A stretch of 64,000 bases of DNA, taken from Candidatus Kapaibacterium sp. Lineage in GTDB: Bacteria; Bacteroidota; Ignavibacteria; Kapaibacteriales; HRBIN21. Below the pieces are notes generated by a model. The model did no database searches, had not been told where the DNA came from, and worked only from the letters and a program-made list of their open reading frames with translations. Positions 9,989 through 18,268 of this stretch are shown here, in pieces. Positions within the stretch are counted from its first letter, which is position 1. Each line of letters starts with the position of its first letter. Position numbers and translations under genes: made by a program. The DNA lies in the NCBI GenBank assembly GCA_025059875.1, contig JANXCT010000001.1, forward strand, positions 496,001-560,000, read 5' to 3'.

Positions 9989-10503
9989 AGCCTCTGCTCC
10001 CTAGCCGCTGCATGATCTTGTCCCCGAGCTCTCCGCCATACCAGCACGAGCGCTGCCGCGGCCAAAAGCCCAAAGCTGAGCGGAATGGCAGCCTTGAACA
10101 CGTACACTGCTGGTAGTCCTCCGGGATTCGGTGAAGCTTCCTGGATGGCGAACGAGTACGCGACGAAATCGTACGATGCCCAGAGCACGACTCCGGTGAA
10201 GGGAAGGAGAAGGAGGAGTGTGCCGAGGATGTCAATCCGCCGTTGCCACACTTCGGGGAATCGGGCGTAGAAGATGTCTACTCGCACGTGTCCGCCAACA
10301 CGTAACGTTGGTGCCATAGCTAAGAGGAACGTCAGTGCGTAGAAGTACCACTGCAGCTCCTGCAGAGCCATAGCACTCACGTTGAAGACGTACCGTGCCA
10401 AGACGTTCCCGAAGACCAGAAGGGTGAGCACCAAGACACAGAGGGCAGCCACTGACTCAGTTCCACGCAGCATGCGCTCGACTGCTTGGACCAGACGCTC
10501 CAT
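9985..10503 (-). CDS. dctQ: TRAP transporter small permease subunit DctQ
   Basis: DctQ is the small four-helix membrane subunit that bridges the binding protein and DctM. The 172-residue product has four hydrophobic segments (about residues 18-40, 55-73, 91-113 and 134-156) and the family element ALQELQWYFYALTFLLA. The frame is open upstream to 10533, but a TAnnTTTG promoter element ends at 10536, so the ATG at 10503 is the better start. It is divergent from the cyclase-like gene and forms an operon with dctM. Confidence 0.9.
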   Translation of the reverse strand: MERLVQAVERMLRGTESVAALCVLVLTLLVFGNVLARYVFNVSAMALQELQWYFYALTFLLAMAPTLRVGGHVRVDIFYARFPEVWQRRIDILGTLLLLLPFTGVVLWASYDFVAYSFAIQEASPNPGGLPAVYVFKAAIPLSFGLLAAAALVLVWRRARGQDHAAAREQRL

Positions 10504-10535
10504 GATGCTGTCTTCCAGGGGGTTGCGAAGCATTG

Positions 10536-10543
10536 CAAAATTA
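10536..10543 (-). promoter_or_regulatory. TAnnTTTG promoter of dctQM
   Basis: TAATTTTG on the minus strand, 32 nt before the dctQ ATG at 10503. Together with 10576-10583 it forms a divergent promoter pair. Confidence 0.65.
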
Positions 10544-10575
10544 CTCGGCAGCTTCTTGGGGGAGCTTGGCGGCCC

Positions 10576-10583
10576 TAATTTTG
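10576..10583 (+). promoter_or_regulatory. TAnnTTTG promoter of the cyclase-like gene
   Basis: TAATTTTG, 27 nt before the ATG at 10611. A TTG at 10556-10558 lies 17 nt upstream and could serve as the -35/-33 contact. Its position inside the longer open frame supports the 10611 start. Confidence 0.65.
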
Positions 10584-10610
10584 TCGAAGTTTGCCTCAGG
10601 CGGGCTCCTG

Positions 10611-11390
10611 ATGCGAGTATGGATTGAACTGCCTGGACGCCGAGTGGCTATAGACCCGAGCTCCCCAATAGAGCTGGCCTTTCCGATCATCGATGGAGCA
10701 CAGGTTCCTCGGGCTTTTGGGTTCCAAAAGCCGCAGATTGTGCCTGTTCGGCAAGGGAGCTTCGTAGGTTCAGTTGCTGCTGGTGGACCATGTAACTGCG
10801 ATTGTCTGCAGCTCATCCCCCATGGACACACGACTCATACTGAGTGCATCGGGCATATCACAGCAGAGCGTATCCCACTCTACCACTGTCTGCGCCGCTA
10901 TCTCTTTTGGGCACAGTTGGTGACCGTACAGCCTCAGGTTCTAAGCAATGGCGACCGGGTAATCACAGCGGCTCAGCTCCAGTCCATGCTCGTGAACCCG
11001 CCTCCGGAAGCACTGATTGTGCGAACGGTCGGTATAGATCCAAAGGGGCAGGACTTCTCAGGAACAAATCCTCCGTATTTCACTCCCGAGGCTGCAGAAT
11101 TGGTGGTGCGCTACGGCATCCTACACTTGCTGACCGACTTGCCGTCCATAGACCGAGAAGAGGATGGCGGGGCGTTGCGAGCACACCGTGCTTTTTGGCA
11201 GTATCCTTATGCACCGAGGGTGGAGGCGACAATTACAGAGCTCCTTTCCATCCCACCCGCATTGCCAGATGGAGAGTACCTGCTCCAGTTCCAGATCCTC
11301 AATCTTGATAGTGATGCCAGTCCCAGCAAACCCGTCCTCTACGCCCCTCTAGAGGTCGGAGAGTGGATGAGAGCCGAGTACCTTGTGTAG
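10611..11390 (+). CDS. Cyclase-family (kynurenine-formamidase-like) metal hydrolase
   Basis: This 259-residue protein resembles the cyclase family (PF04199), metal-dependent hydrolases that include kynurenine formamidase and isatin hydrolase. The metal-binding region is visible as [15 protein letters not shown], a variant of the HxGTHxDxPxH signature. Downstream is [15 protein letters not shown], the usual second signature, followed by a HRAFW segment. The substrate is not evident; nothing nearby suggests tryptophan breakdown. The frame is open back to 10533, but a promoter element at 10576-10583 and the absence of homologous residues support the ATG at 10611. pyrG follows with its own promoter 12 nt after the stop. 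Confidence 0.75.
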   Translation: MRVWIELPGRRVAIDPSSPIELAFPIIDGAQVPRAFGFQKPQIVPVRQGSFVGSVAAGGPCNCDCLQLIPHGHTTHTECIGHITAERIPLYHCLRRYLFWAQLVTVQPQVLSNGDRVITAAQLQSMLVNPPPEALIVRTVGIDPKGQDFSGTNPPYFTPEAAELVVRYGILHLLTDLPSIDREEDGGALRAHRAFWQYPYAPRVEATITELLSIPPALPDGEYLLQFQILNLDSDASPSKPVLYAPLEVGEWMRAEYLV

Positions 11391-11401
11391 GAGCTTTTCT
11401 C

Positions 11402-11409
11402 TAAGTTTG
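11402..11409 (+). promoter_or_regulatory. TAnnTTTG promoter of pyrG
   Basis: TAAGTTTG, 66 nt before the pyrG ATG at 11476. It sits in the short gap after the preceding stop, giving pyrG an independent promoter with the longest leader of the set (about 60 nt). Confidence 0.6.
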
Positions 11410-11475
11410 GGCTGTGCTCGGTGTATTTCGCAGCAGCGATGTACCGGGGAAGAGTGGTTAGGTAGGGGACATGCG

Positions 11476-13113
11476 ATGCCGGTCACGAAGTACATCTTCA
11501 TCACGGGTGGTGTGCTTTCCTCACTAGGCAAAGGGATTGCAACCGCATCTCTGGGACTACTTCTAAAACAGCGCGGATTCAGCGTAACGGCGCTCAAGTT
11601 CGATCCTTACATCAACGTGGATCCTGGCACGATGAATCCCTATCAGCACGGGGAGGTCTACGTCACCGATGATGGTGCTGAGACCGACCTTGACTTGGGG
11701 CACTATGAGCGCTTCATGGGCATTACGACCTCGCGGCTCAACAATACAACAGCAGGACAGGTCTACTACGAGGTTATCCAGCGTGAGCGCAAGGGCTACT
11801 ACTTGGGCAAAACCGTCCAGGTTGTCCCGCACATCACCGATGAGATCAAGCGCCGAATGACCATCTTCGATGGACAGTACGACATCGTGCTCATCGAGAT
11901 CGGCGGAACGGTTGGGGACATCGAGTCGTTACCGTTCCTTGAGGCTGCCCGTCAGCTCTGCCTGGAGCGGGGAGTACAGAATACGCTCAACATCCACTTG
12001 ACCTATGTGCCCTACATTCGTTCGGCTGGAGAAGTCAAGACAAAGCCAACCCAGCATTCGGTCAAAGCGTTGATGGAAGCAGGAATCCGCCCCGATATCC
12101 TCCTCTGCCGTACGGAGCAGCGGTTGAGCCGTGAGGTCCGCTCAAAGATTGCACTCTTCTGCAACGTAGAGGAGGAGGCCGTCATTGAGGCCCTGGATGT
12201 AGAGACGATCTACGAAGTACCGCAGCTCTTCAGTCGCCGAGGGCTTGACACGATCGTGCTGAGGAAGCTCGGCCTCCAAGGGAAGCCCCTTCGGATGGAG
12301 TGGTGGAACAGCTTTGTGCGACGCATCAAGCATCCTCGCCACAGCATTACGGTGGCCTTCGTAGGGAAGTACACCCAGTACTGGGACTCGTACAAGAGCA
12401 TCCTGGAAGCACTCGTCCATGCCGGTGCCGTTGGCAACACCCGGGTCAATATCCGGTGGATCAGCGCCGAGGAGCTGTTGTTCAATGGAACTGTGGAGAA
12501 CCCTCTGACGGATGTTGATGGTGTCTTGGTTGCTCCTGGGTTTGGAGCCCGCGGAGTAGAAGGCAAGATTGCGGCTGCTGGCTACGCTAGGCGGCATAAC
12601 ATTCCCTACTTCGGTATCTGTCTGGGAATGCAGTGTGCCATCATTGAGTTTGCGCGTAACGTCTGCGGTTGGCCTGAAGCTCATTCGGCCGAATTCGCCC
12701 GAACGGATTACAACGTCATTGACCTTCTGCCGGAACAGCGGAAGGTCAAGCAGAAAGGGGGAACGATGCGCCTGGGAGCTTATCCGTGCATTATCCGTAG
12801 AGGGACGAAAGCGTGGCAGGCATACAAGCAGGAGCTGGTCTACGAACGGCATCGGCACCGATACGAAGTCAATCCCGATTTCCTGCCGGCACTCCAGGAG
12901 CATGGACTCATCGTTAGCGGTAGCTCACCGGACGGGCGGCTCGTGGAGATCGTGGAACTAGCCAATCATCGCTGGTTCGTCGGGGTACAGTTCCACCCAG
13001 AGTTTAAGTCACGCGTTCCCACTGGCCACCCGTTGTTCGTAGAGTTCGTTCGGGCGGCGTTGCGCTATCGTCAGGCACGGCAAGGACTGGTGCCAGCGGT
13101 GGTAACTGGATGA
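11476..13113 (+). CDS. pyrG: CTP synthase
   Basis: PyrG makes CTP from UTP, ATP and glutamine. The 545-residue protein has the N-terminal synthetase domain with [10 protein letters not shown] (residues 11-20), the UTP/Mg region [18 protein letters not shown], and the C-terminal class I glutamine amidotransferase domain with nucleophile Cys382 in FGICLGMQ and the catalytic His/Glu pair in VGVQFHPEF. The frame is open upstream to 11383, but family members begin at [12 protein letters not shown], so I use the ATG at 11476. The stop overlaps the next gene by 4 nt. Confidence 0.97.
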   Translation: MPVTKYIFITGGVLSSLGKGIATASLGLLLKQRGFSVTALKFDPYINVDPGTMNPYQHGEVYVTDDGAETDLDLGHYERFMGITTSRLNNTTAGQVYYEVIQRERKGYYLGKTVQVVPHITDEIKRRMTIFDGQYDIVLIEIGGTVGDIESLPFLEAARQLCLERGVQNTLNIHLTYVPYIRSAGEVKTKPTQHSVKALMEAGIRPDILLCRTEQRLSREVRSKIALFCNVEEEAVIEALDVETIYEVPQLFSRRGLDTIVLRKLGLQGKPLRMEWWNSFVRRIKHPRHSITVAFVGKYTQYWDSYKSILEALVHAGAVGNTRVNIRWISAEELLFNGTVENPLTDVDGVLVAPGFGARGVEGKIAAAGYARRHNIPYFGICLGMQCAIIEFARNVCGWPEAHSAEFARTDYNVIDLLPEQRKVKQKGGTMRLGAYPCIIRRGTKAWQAYKQELVYERHRHRYEVNPDFLPALQEHGLIVSGSSPDGRLVEIVELANHRWFVGVQFHPEFKSRVPTGHPLFVEFVRAALRYRQARQGLVPAVVTG

Positions 13114-14396
13114 CACCTCAGACGATAATCCTTACAGAGCTGTCGGCCACCACCACGGAGGAGTTTTTTCCGTTCAGTAGCCTGCACTGCCTCTGGGAGC
13201 TCCGCTGGGGACCTTTCCAACTCTACGAGTGGTGGCAGCGCCTCTTCCCGAGGGCTCGCATTGCCGTAGCTGTCCCGCCTGAGCGCGAACTATGGCGCCG
13301 CTCCTTTCTGGCAAGGACACCAGCAGTAAGCGAAGGTGGGGTCGTAGAGCCGATTCTGGTGGTGAATACACAACTTCTGCCGCTGCGCCGCACCTTCCAC
13401 ACTCTTGCCGGGATATGGCGAGACATGACTGCAGAGCACAAAATATGGGCCGTTCTGACTGAGGGAGTGATGGCGGCGTTGTGGATAGACTCTCCAACGC
13501 TTCCAGACGAAGTAGTGGGGCTGGGGAAGGGGCAGTGGCTACCAGAGACTGCGGAGTGGTGTCAACGGATACCGCACGTTGAGCAATCACTGCCACTGCT
13601 GCACTCACTATGGGAGCTCATTGCGACACTGCCGGAGGCGTTTGCCGAAGCGGAGTCCATGCTCCCTTTGGGAGTGGACCTGGAGTTGTGGCAACGGCGC
13701 GGGGTCTGGATTCTTGCTCCCGAACGGGTTGCCATCGCTCCTACGGCTGAACTTGCTCCTGGAGTTGTCATTGATGCACGCGGTGGGGCGGTCATTATAG
13801 AAGACGGGGTCGTCTGCCAGCCCCATGCAGTCCTGCTTGGACCGTGTAGCATCGGGCAGCACTCTCTACTCCGTGCCCATGTTACAATCGGCGCCTGCAC
13901 CGCCGTTGGAGAGCATTGCCGCCTCGGCGGGGAAGTTGCCCATAGTATCTTCCACGGCTATGCCAATAAACAACATGAGGGGTTCGTCGGGCATTCCTAC
14001 GTTGGTGAATGGGTAAACCTTGGGGCTGGCACGACGACGTCTAATCTGAAGAACACTTACGGCACTGTGCGGGTACGCTTGCCCGTCGGTGAACGTGACA
14101 CCGGGATGCAGTTCCTCGGAACACTCTGCGGTGACCATACGAAGACGGCAATAGGTACCTGCCTGCGGACAGGGGCTGTAGTAGGTGTCTGCACGAATAT
14201 CCTCTCAGGGGGGATGGAGGCTCGGCTAGTTCCCTCTTTCAGCTGGGGAGACACTTGCCAGCCGCAGCCCTATGCCATCGAGAAGGCCCTCGAAGTGGCC
14301 CGTCGTGCGATGGCACGTCGCCACAGGGAACTCTTCCCGGAGGAGGTTGAACTCTTGCGTCGTGAATACGAGCGTTGGTGGAGTGAAACAGCTTAG
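13110..14396 (+). CDS. Bacteroidota-type GlmU-like sugar-1-phosphate nucleotidyl/acetyltransferase
   Basis: This 428-residue protein matches the alternative GlmU family of Bacteroidota/Chlorobiota, thought to supply UDP-N-acetylglucosamine for peptidoglycan and surface glycans. The N-terminal half lacks the usual LAAGxGTRM loop but keeps the family's [19 protein letters not shown] region. The C-terminal half, from about residue 205, is a left-handed beta-helix with hexapeptide repeats ([50 protein letters not shown]). The [14 protein letters not shown] element resembles the acetyltransferase site of GlmU. Start overlaps the pyrG stop (ATGA). Specific substrates are inferred. Confidence 0.82.
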   Translation: MTPQTIILTELSATTTEEFFPFSSLHCLWELRWGPFQLYEWWQRLFPRARIAVAVPPERELWRRSFLARTPAVSEGGVVEPILVVNTQLLPLRRTFHTLAGIWRDMTAEHKIWAVLTEGVMAALWIDSPTLPDEVVGLGKGQWLPETAEWCQRIPHVEQSLPLLHSLWELIATLPEAFAEAESMLPLGVDLELWQRRGVWILAPERVAIAPTAELAPGVVIDARGGAVIIEDGVVCQPHAVLLGPCSIGQHSLLRAHVTIGACTAVGEHCRLGGEVAHSIFHGYANKQHEGFVGHSYVGEWVNLGAGTTTSNLKNTYGTVRVRLPVGERDTGMQFLGTLCGDHTKTAIGTCLRTGAVVGVCTNILSGGMEARLVPSFSWGDTCQPQPYAIEKALEVARRAMARRHRELFPEEVELLRREYERWWSETA

Positions 14397-14404
14397 GGAT
14401 CGCA

Positions 14405-15802
14405 ATGTTCTTCCGGCTGCTTTACGACGAGGCTCTGGCGCAGGCCTCCTACTTCGTAGGATGCGAAGCCACAGGCGAAGCATTGGTGGTGGATCCAACA
14501 CGAGATGTAGACCGCTACTTAGAATTAGCGTCACAGCATGGATTCCGTATTACGGCTGTTACCGAGACCCATATCCATGCTGACTTCCTGTCGGGTACCC
14601 GGGAGCTTGCAGAACGGACTGGAGCGGCAGTCTATCTGTCTGGTGCAGGAACTCCGGACTGGCAGTACCGTTGGGCGACGACGGGGCTAACACTGCTTCA
14701 GAACGGGGATACCTTCCGTATAGGGCACTTGCTCATTACCGCGCTCCACACCCCAGGGCACACGCCCGAGCATCTCTGCTTTGCTCTGACGGATCGAGGC
14801 GTAGGAGCAACCCATCCGGTGGGCGTCTTTACGGGAGATTTCCTGTTCGTTGGGGATGTTGGGCGACCGGACCTCTTGGAAAGCGCTGTTGGACAGCGCG
14901 GAGTAGCTCGGCAGTCGGCGGAGGTGCTCTTTGACTCACTTGCCATCTTGGAGACACTGCCCGACTTCGTCCAAGTCTGGCCTGGACATGGTGCCGGTAG
15001 CGCCTGCGGCAAGACGTTGGGAGCAATCCCGCAATCAACGATTGGCTATGAGCGCCGCTACAACCCGGCTTTGCAGATAACGGATCGTACGCGGTTTGTT
15101 GAGTTCGTCCTCCAGGGGCAGCCTGACCCACCACTGTACTTTGCACGGATGAAGCGCCTCAATCGGGATGGGGTACCAATCCTTGGCAACCTGCCACAAC
15201 CGCGGCGACTGACGCTCCAGGAGCTCCGTCCCCTCCTGCCGGAAGTCTGGGTTGTTGATACTCGGTCATGGGGGGAGTTCCAAGAAGGGCATCTCGAAGG
15301 ATCAATCTTCGCTCCGTTGACGAGGGCCTTTCCGACGGTAGTGGCATCGTACGTACCGGAAGATGCCCCAGTCGTCTTGATCCTTCCAGAGTCTCTCCTC
15401 CTGGAGGCCATACGACAACTCGTGCGCGTCGGGGTGGACCGGATCGTGGGGTACGTTGAACCGCACCATCTTTCAGCAGCTAACGGCTTGCTGCAGTCGC
15501 TGCCTACCGTAACTGTGGACGAATTGAGCTCGGTACGGCCCGATTCCGTCGTATTGGTGGACGTGCGCAATCACGACGAGTACGCAGCTGGGCATATCCC
15601 AGGTGCACTCCACGCTCCCTATGCACGGCTGCCCGAACACCGGGGTCGGTTGCCGAAGGACGCAGAGCTGATAGTCTACTGCTACTCCGGTGAGCGTTCA
15701 GCGTATGCGGCTGCTTTGCTGCAGCGGTATGGCTTCCGAGTGCGCCAGTATGCTGGGGGATTCCGGGAATGGGCGCTTTCAGGAGGACCCGTTGAGCGAT
15801 GA
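14405..15802 (+). CDS. CstB-like persulfide dioxygenase-rhodanese fusion
   Basis: The 465-residue protein joins an ETHE1-like metallo-beta-lactamase domain (about residues 1-250) to two rhodanese domains. The iron-binding region is THIHADFLSG (His56, His58, Asp60), followed by HTPGHTPEH (His119) and FTGDFLFVGDVGRPD. The first rhodanese (about 270-355) has LILPES where the active Cys loop should be and so is a pseudo-domain. The second (about 370-460) has the active loop CYSGERS with Cys426. This order is the one described for CstB, which oxidises low-molecular-weight persulfides to thiosulfate. It suggests cytoplasmic sulfide/persulfide detoxification. The 3' end overlaps rsmH by 24 nt, tail to tail. 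Confidence 0.88.
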   Translation: MFFRLLYDEALAQASYFVGCEATGEALVVDPTRDVDRYLELASQHGFRITAVTETHIHADFLSGTRELAERTGAAVYLSGAGTPDWQYRWATTGLTLLQNGDTFRIGHLLITALHTPGHTPEHLCFALTDRGVGATHPVGVFTGDFLFVGDVGRPDLLESAVGQRGVARQSAEVLFDSLAILETLPDFVQVWPGHGAGSACGKTLGAIPQSTIGYERRYNPALQITDRTRFVEFVLQGQPDPPLYFARMKRLNRDGVPILGNLPQPRRLTLQELRPLLPEVWVVDTRSWGEFQEGHLEGSIFAPLTRAFPTVVASYVPEDAPVVLILPESLLLEAIRQLVRVGVDRIVGYVEPHHLSAANGLLQSLPTVTVDELSSVRPDSVVLVDVRNHDEYAAGHIPGALHAPYARLPEHRGRLPKDAELIVYCYSGERSAYAAALLQRYGFRVRQYAGGFREWALSGGPVER

Positions 15803-16711
15803 GGGTAGACGTTCAGCGGCGCGGAGCCGTGCGCTCCGACAGCGAGGGTTCTGTTGCACTTCTGCTGCTGATGGCCGTAAAGGCTTTGGGGTAAGGATGC
15901 GGAAGAGTGGCACGGAACTTGTTGATGTTTGCCGAAGGAAGTCTTTGACAATTCGGTCCTCCAGTGAGTGGTAGCATAGCACAACTAGGCGTCCGTAGGG
16001 TGCCAGCAGTTTCAGTGCGCACTGGAGGGCATCCTGAAGGGCACTGAGCTCGTCATTGACAGCGATGCGGAGAGCCTGGAAGATACGGGCCAGCGACTTC
16101 AGGCGGTGGGGAGGTGGGACGACCTCCTCTACCACCGCCCGAAGATCCGCTGTAGTCCGTAGGGGCGCGCTCCGCCGGCGTTGTACGATCCGACGGGCGA
16201 TCGCCCGGGCTCGAGGCTCTTCGCCGTAGTAGCGAAAGAGCGACGCGAGCTCTTCCTCCGATGCTGCTGCCAGCAGGGCTTCCGCTGTCTGGGGAGAGTC
16301 GGGGCTGAAGCGCATGTCTAAAGGCGCCACCGCTCGGAAGGTGAAGCCACGCTCGGGAGTGTCCACCTGATGCCACGACAACCCTAGGTCCAGTAGGAAG
16401 CCCTGCACCTTCCCCATTACATCGGTCAATAACGTGCATGCATCCCGGAAGTTCGCCCGCAGCAGGCGGAGGCGCCCCTCCTGGATTTCCCGCGCGAATC
16501 GCTGTTGGCAGTATGCTAATGCTTCTGGGTCCACATCCATCCCAATCACGTACCCTGCTGATAGGCGCTCGAGTAGTGCTGCCGTATGTCCACCCCCACC
16601 GATCGTTCCATCTACGTAGATGCCCTCTGGCGAGCAGAACCATAGCGCTACAGCCTCCTGCAGCATTGCGGGTACATGGTATGGTCTATTGCCATCAGAC
16701 AGCGGTCTCAT
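15779..16711 (-). CDS. rsmH: 16S rRNA m4C1402 methyltransferase RsmH (MraW)
   Basis: RsmH N4-methylates C1402 of 16S rRNA using S-adenosylmethionine. The 310-residue protein begins with HVPAMLQEAV, then the SAM-binding loop VDGTIGGGGHTAALL, DLGLSWHQVDTPERGF, a central helical insert, and CYHSLEDRIVKDFL near the C-terminus, all family signatures. Its start overlaps the mraZ stop by 4 nt. The usual downstream division genes (ftsL, ftsI, murE, mraY) are absent; instead the convergent dioxygenase gene overlaps its 3' end. Confidence 0.97.
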   Translation of the reverse strand: MRPLSDGNRPYHVPAMLQEAVALWFCSPEGIYVDGTIGGGGHTAALLERLSAGYVIGMDVDPEALAYCQQRFAREIQEGRLRLLRANFRDACTLLTDVMGKVQGFLLDLGLSWHQVDTPERGFTFRAVAPLDMRFSPDSPQTAEALLAAASEEELASLFRYYGEEPRARAIARRIVQRRRSAPLRTTADLRAVVEEVVPPPHRLKSLARIFQALRIAVNDELSALQDALQCALKLLAPYGRLVVLCYHSLEDRIVKDFLRQTSTSSVPLFRILTPKPLRPSAAEVQQNPRCRSARLRAAERLPSSLNGSS

Positions 16712-17154
16712 GAAGAGCGCATAACATGTGCGGCAACCTCTTCATAGGACCGAGCAAAGCTTACTAAGTAGCGCTCGAATTCCGCTGGGTTCCAGAACTC
16801 GATGTGGTCTACCACTCCGACAATCGTCACCTTGGAGTTGATCCCGGCGAACTCGAGATGGCGGCGGGGGAGCATGATGCGTTGCTGGGCATCCAGTTGC
16901 ACCTCTTCGCTCCATGCCAGGATCATTCGGAGGAAGAATCTCTCTTGCTCATCGTACTGATTGAGGCGGGCGAACCGCTCTTCATACTTTCGCCATTCGT
17001 CCAAGGGGTAGGCTACAATACAGCGGTCCACTCCGCGAGTGACAATGAACGTGTCTTGTGCTTCTGGAGAGAGGCTTCGACGCATCTTAGCCGGTAGGCT
17101 CACACGGCCCTTAGCATCTAGGGAGTGGGTCTCCTGTCCCTTGAAGAACGCCAC
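16708..17154 (-). CDS. mraZ: MraZ, DNA-binding regulator of the division/cell-wall operon
   Basis: The 148-residue protein has the two tandem MraZ/AbrB-like halves. The first has SLDAKGRVSLPAKMR and the second LDAQQRIMLPRRHLEFAGI, each with the conserved GR(V/I)xLP pattern. MraZ represses its own operon by binding direct TGGGA-type repeats; such repeats occur 32-64 nt upstream of the start (see 17186-17218). It is followed by rsmH with a 4-nt overlap. Confidence 0.96.
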   Translation of the reverse strand: MAFFKGQETHSLDAKGRVSLPAKMRRSLSPEAQDTFIVTRGVDRCIVAYPLDEWRKYEERFARLNQYDEQERFFLRMILAWSEEVQLDAQQRIMLPRRHLEFAGINSKVTIVGVVDHIEFWNPAEFERYLVSFARSYEEVAAHVMRSS

Positions 17155-17185
17155 AGTCTGCTACGTGAAGTTGCTACGGACGCGC

Positions 17186-17218
17186 TGGGAGAATCTCCCA
17201 CTTTCTCCCACCACTTTG
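17186..17218 (-). promoter_or_regulatory. Candidate MraZ operator
   Basis: On the minus strand TGGGA occurs at 17210-17206 and again at 17200-17196, exactly 10 bp apart. AAAGTGG occurs at 17217-17211 and 17204-17198. A perfect 15-bp dyad (TGGGAGA-A-TCTCCCA) covers 17186-17200. TGGGN repeats at 10-bp steps are the described MraZ target in proteobacteria, and AAAGTG repeats are the one described in Mollicutes. Location just upstream of mraZ supports autoregulation. Confidence 0.6.
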
Positions 17219-17405
17219 TCTACAAAAAAGGCGGATGCGCTCCATCGCACCTCGCTACCCTTGGTCGTAGGGGGACGGAGTAGGGCTATGAGCCTCAAAA
17301 TGAGCGTTTTCTTACAAAAATCGTGCATTTGGCATACACCTATCGCCGTTATTGTGTGTTTACAGTTGAAGTCCTCCCGCGGCGGACAGCATTAGGTAGA
17401 GTGCC

Positions 17406-17424
17406 ACTGAACAGATTCTCAGTA
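17406..17424. promoter_or_regulatory. Candidate LexA operator, upstream copy
   Basis: ACTGAACAGATTCTCAGTA contains the perfect half-sites ACTGA and TCAGT separated by 8 bp. It recurs as a near copy 31 bp downstream, so both would face the same side of the DNA helix. Confidence 0.5.
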
Positions 17425-17436
17425 TCAGCGTGACGG

Positions 17437-17455
17437 ACTGAATAGATTTTCACTA
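17437..17455. promoter_or_regulatory. Candidate LexA operator, downstream copy overlapping the promoter
   Basis: ACTGAATAGATTTTCACTA differs from the upstream copy at 3 of 19 positions. It contains TAGATTTT (17443-17450), a 7 of 8 match to the -7 element, so a repressor bound here would block the promoter. Confidence 0.5.
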
Positions 17456-17487
17456 GCTTTGTGGTCGCCGCACCAACTCAAAGGAAG

Positions 17488-18147
17488 ATGGCGGAGCGGG
17501 GAACCGGACTGAGCCGTCGGCAGCTCCAAGCTCTTCGCTGTATTGCTGAGAGTATTGCAGAGCGGGGATTCCCTCCAACCATTCAGGAACTGTGCCACGC
17601 GCTAGGATGTCGCTCTACTAATGCCGTGTACGGGCTCCTCAAGGCCTTAGAAGCAAAGGGATACCTCCGTCGCCTTGCTAGAGGACGTGCTCGGAGTCTA
17701 CAACTGACGGAGAGAGCTCTTGGAGGTACAGGTCTGTACTCTCAGAAGCACCACGGGCGTGTAGTTCCAGTACTGCGCTCTGGAGTGGTGTTGGATCCAG
17801 CTGAGGTGTTCCGGGTACCTGTTGGCTACGTATTCTTGGATCCCCTAGTGTTCCCTGAGGAAGAGCTCTTCGCCCTCACCGTTCCAGATAGCGCTCTGCA
17901 AGGGGCCGGGATTCTGAGTGGCGACATCGTCATCGCAGTTCGCTCTAGGGAACTAGTTCCTGGGAGACTCATCGTGGCTTGGGTCAGTAGTACCCTCTTG
18001 GTGCGATTTCTGTATCAGACTCCGCGTGGATGGGAACTGCAAGCTTCCGAGCGCTCTGTGCCACCGCTACGCTTCCATGCTTCTGATCAGGATGTCGTCG
18101 TCGTAGGGCGGGTCATCGGCCTGTTGCGCCGCTTTACTCAGGGCTGA
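17488..18147 (+). CDS. lexA: LexA-like repressor lacking self-cleavage residues
   Basis: The 219-residue protein has an N-terminal winged helix like LexA (LSRRQLQALRCIAESI, then GFPPTIQELCHALG and STNAVYGLLKALEAKGYL) and a C-terminal S24-like domain. Ser135 of VPDSALQGAGI matches the catalytic serine. However, the general-base Lys is Arg173 (SSTLLVRFL), and the scissile Ala-Gly is replaced by Val-Leu in RSGVVLDPAE (about residues 98-107). By family knowledge it should not self-cleave normally. A GTG at 17461 would lie 5 nt after the second dyad, so I prefer the ATG at 17488. It may be an SOS repressor with altered release or a regulator that no longer answers DNA damage. Confidence 0.82.
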   Translation: MAERGTGLSRRQLQALRCIAESIAERGFPPTIQELCHALGCRSTNAVYGLLKALEAKGYLRRLARGRARSLQLTERALGGTGLYSQKHHGRVVPVLRSGVVLDPAEVFRVPVGYVFLDPLVFPEEELFALTVPDSALQGAGILSGDIVIAVRSRELVPGRLIVAWVSSTLLVRFLYQTPRGWELQASERSVPPLRFHASDQDVVVVGRVIGLLRRFTQG

Positions 18148-18268
18148 AAACCGACAGTTCGGTACGGTGATGTAGGTCATGTCGGAAAGCTGGAGATTCT
18201 TGGGAATTTTGCCCACGGAAAGGGTCTCTCTTCTTGTGTATGCAAGTCTCACAATCTTTGAAACTCCA

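Larger units (their letters stand above)
17155..17487. other. Divergent mraZ/lexA regulatory region (333 bp)
   Basis: No gene is visible. From left to right it holds the candidate MraZ operator (17186-17218), an A/T-rich stretch at about 17300-17370, and the two lexA-side dyads (17406-17424 and 17437-17455). On the minus strand two 7-of-8 matches to TAnnTTTG occur near 17295-17325 (TCATTTTG and GATTTTTG), which could be distal mraZ promoters. Confidence 0.5.

Noticed and set aside
9066-10235. A 389-codon open frame opposite in phase within dctM and dctQ
   Set aside because: It is a frame shadow of the permease genes: Arg/Ser/His-rich, no recognisable motif, and crosses the dctM/dctQ junction.
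12142-12903. A 253-codon minus-strand open frame within pyrG
   Set aside because: pyrG is fully supported by motifs on the other strand; this frame has no family features.
17461-17487. GTG at 17461 as the lexA start
   Set aside because: It would start 5 nt after the second operator dyad and downstream of a -7 element by only 10 nt, leaving no room for a leader; the ATG at 17488 fits better.
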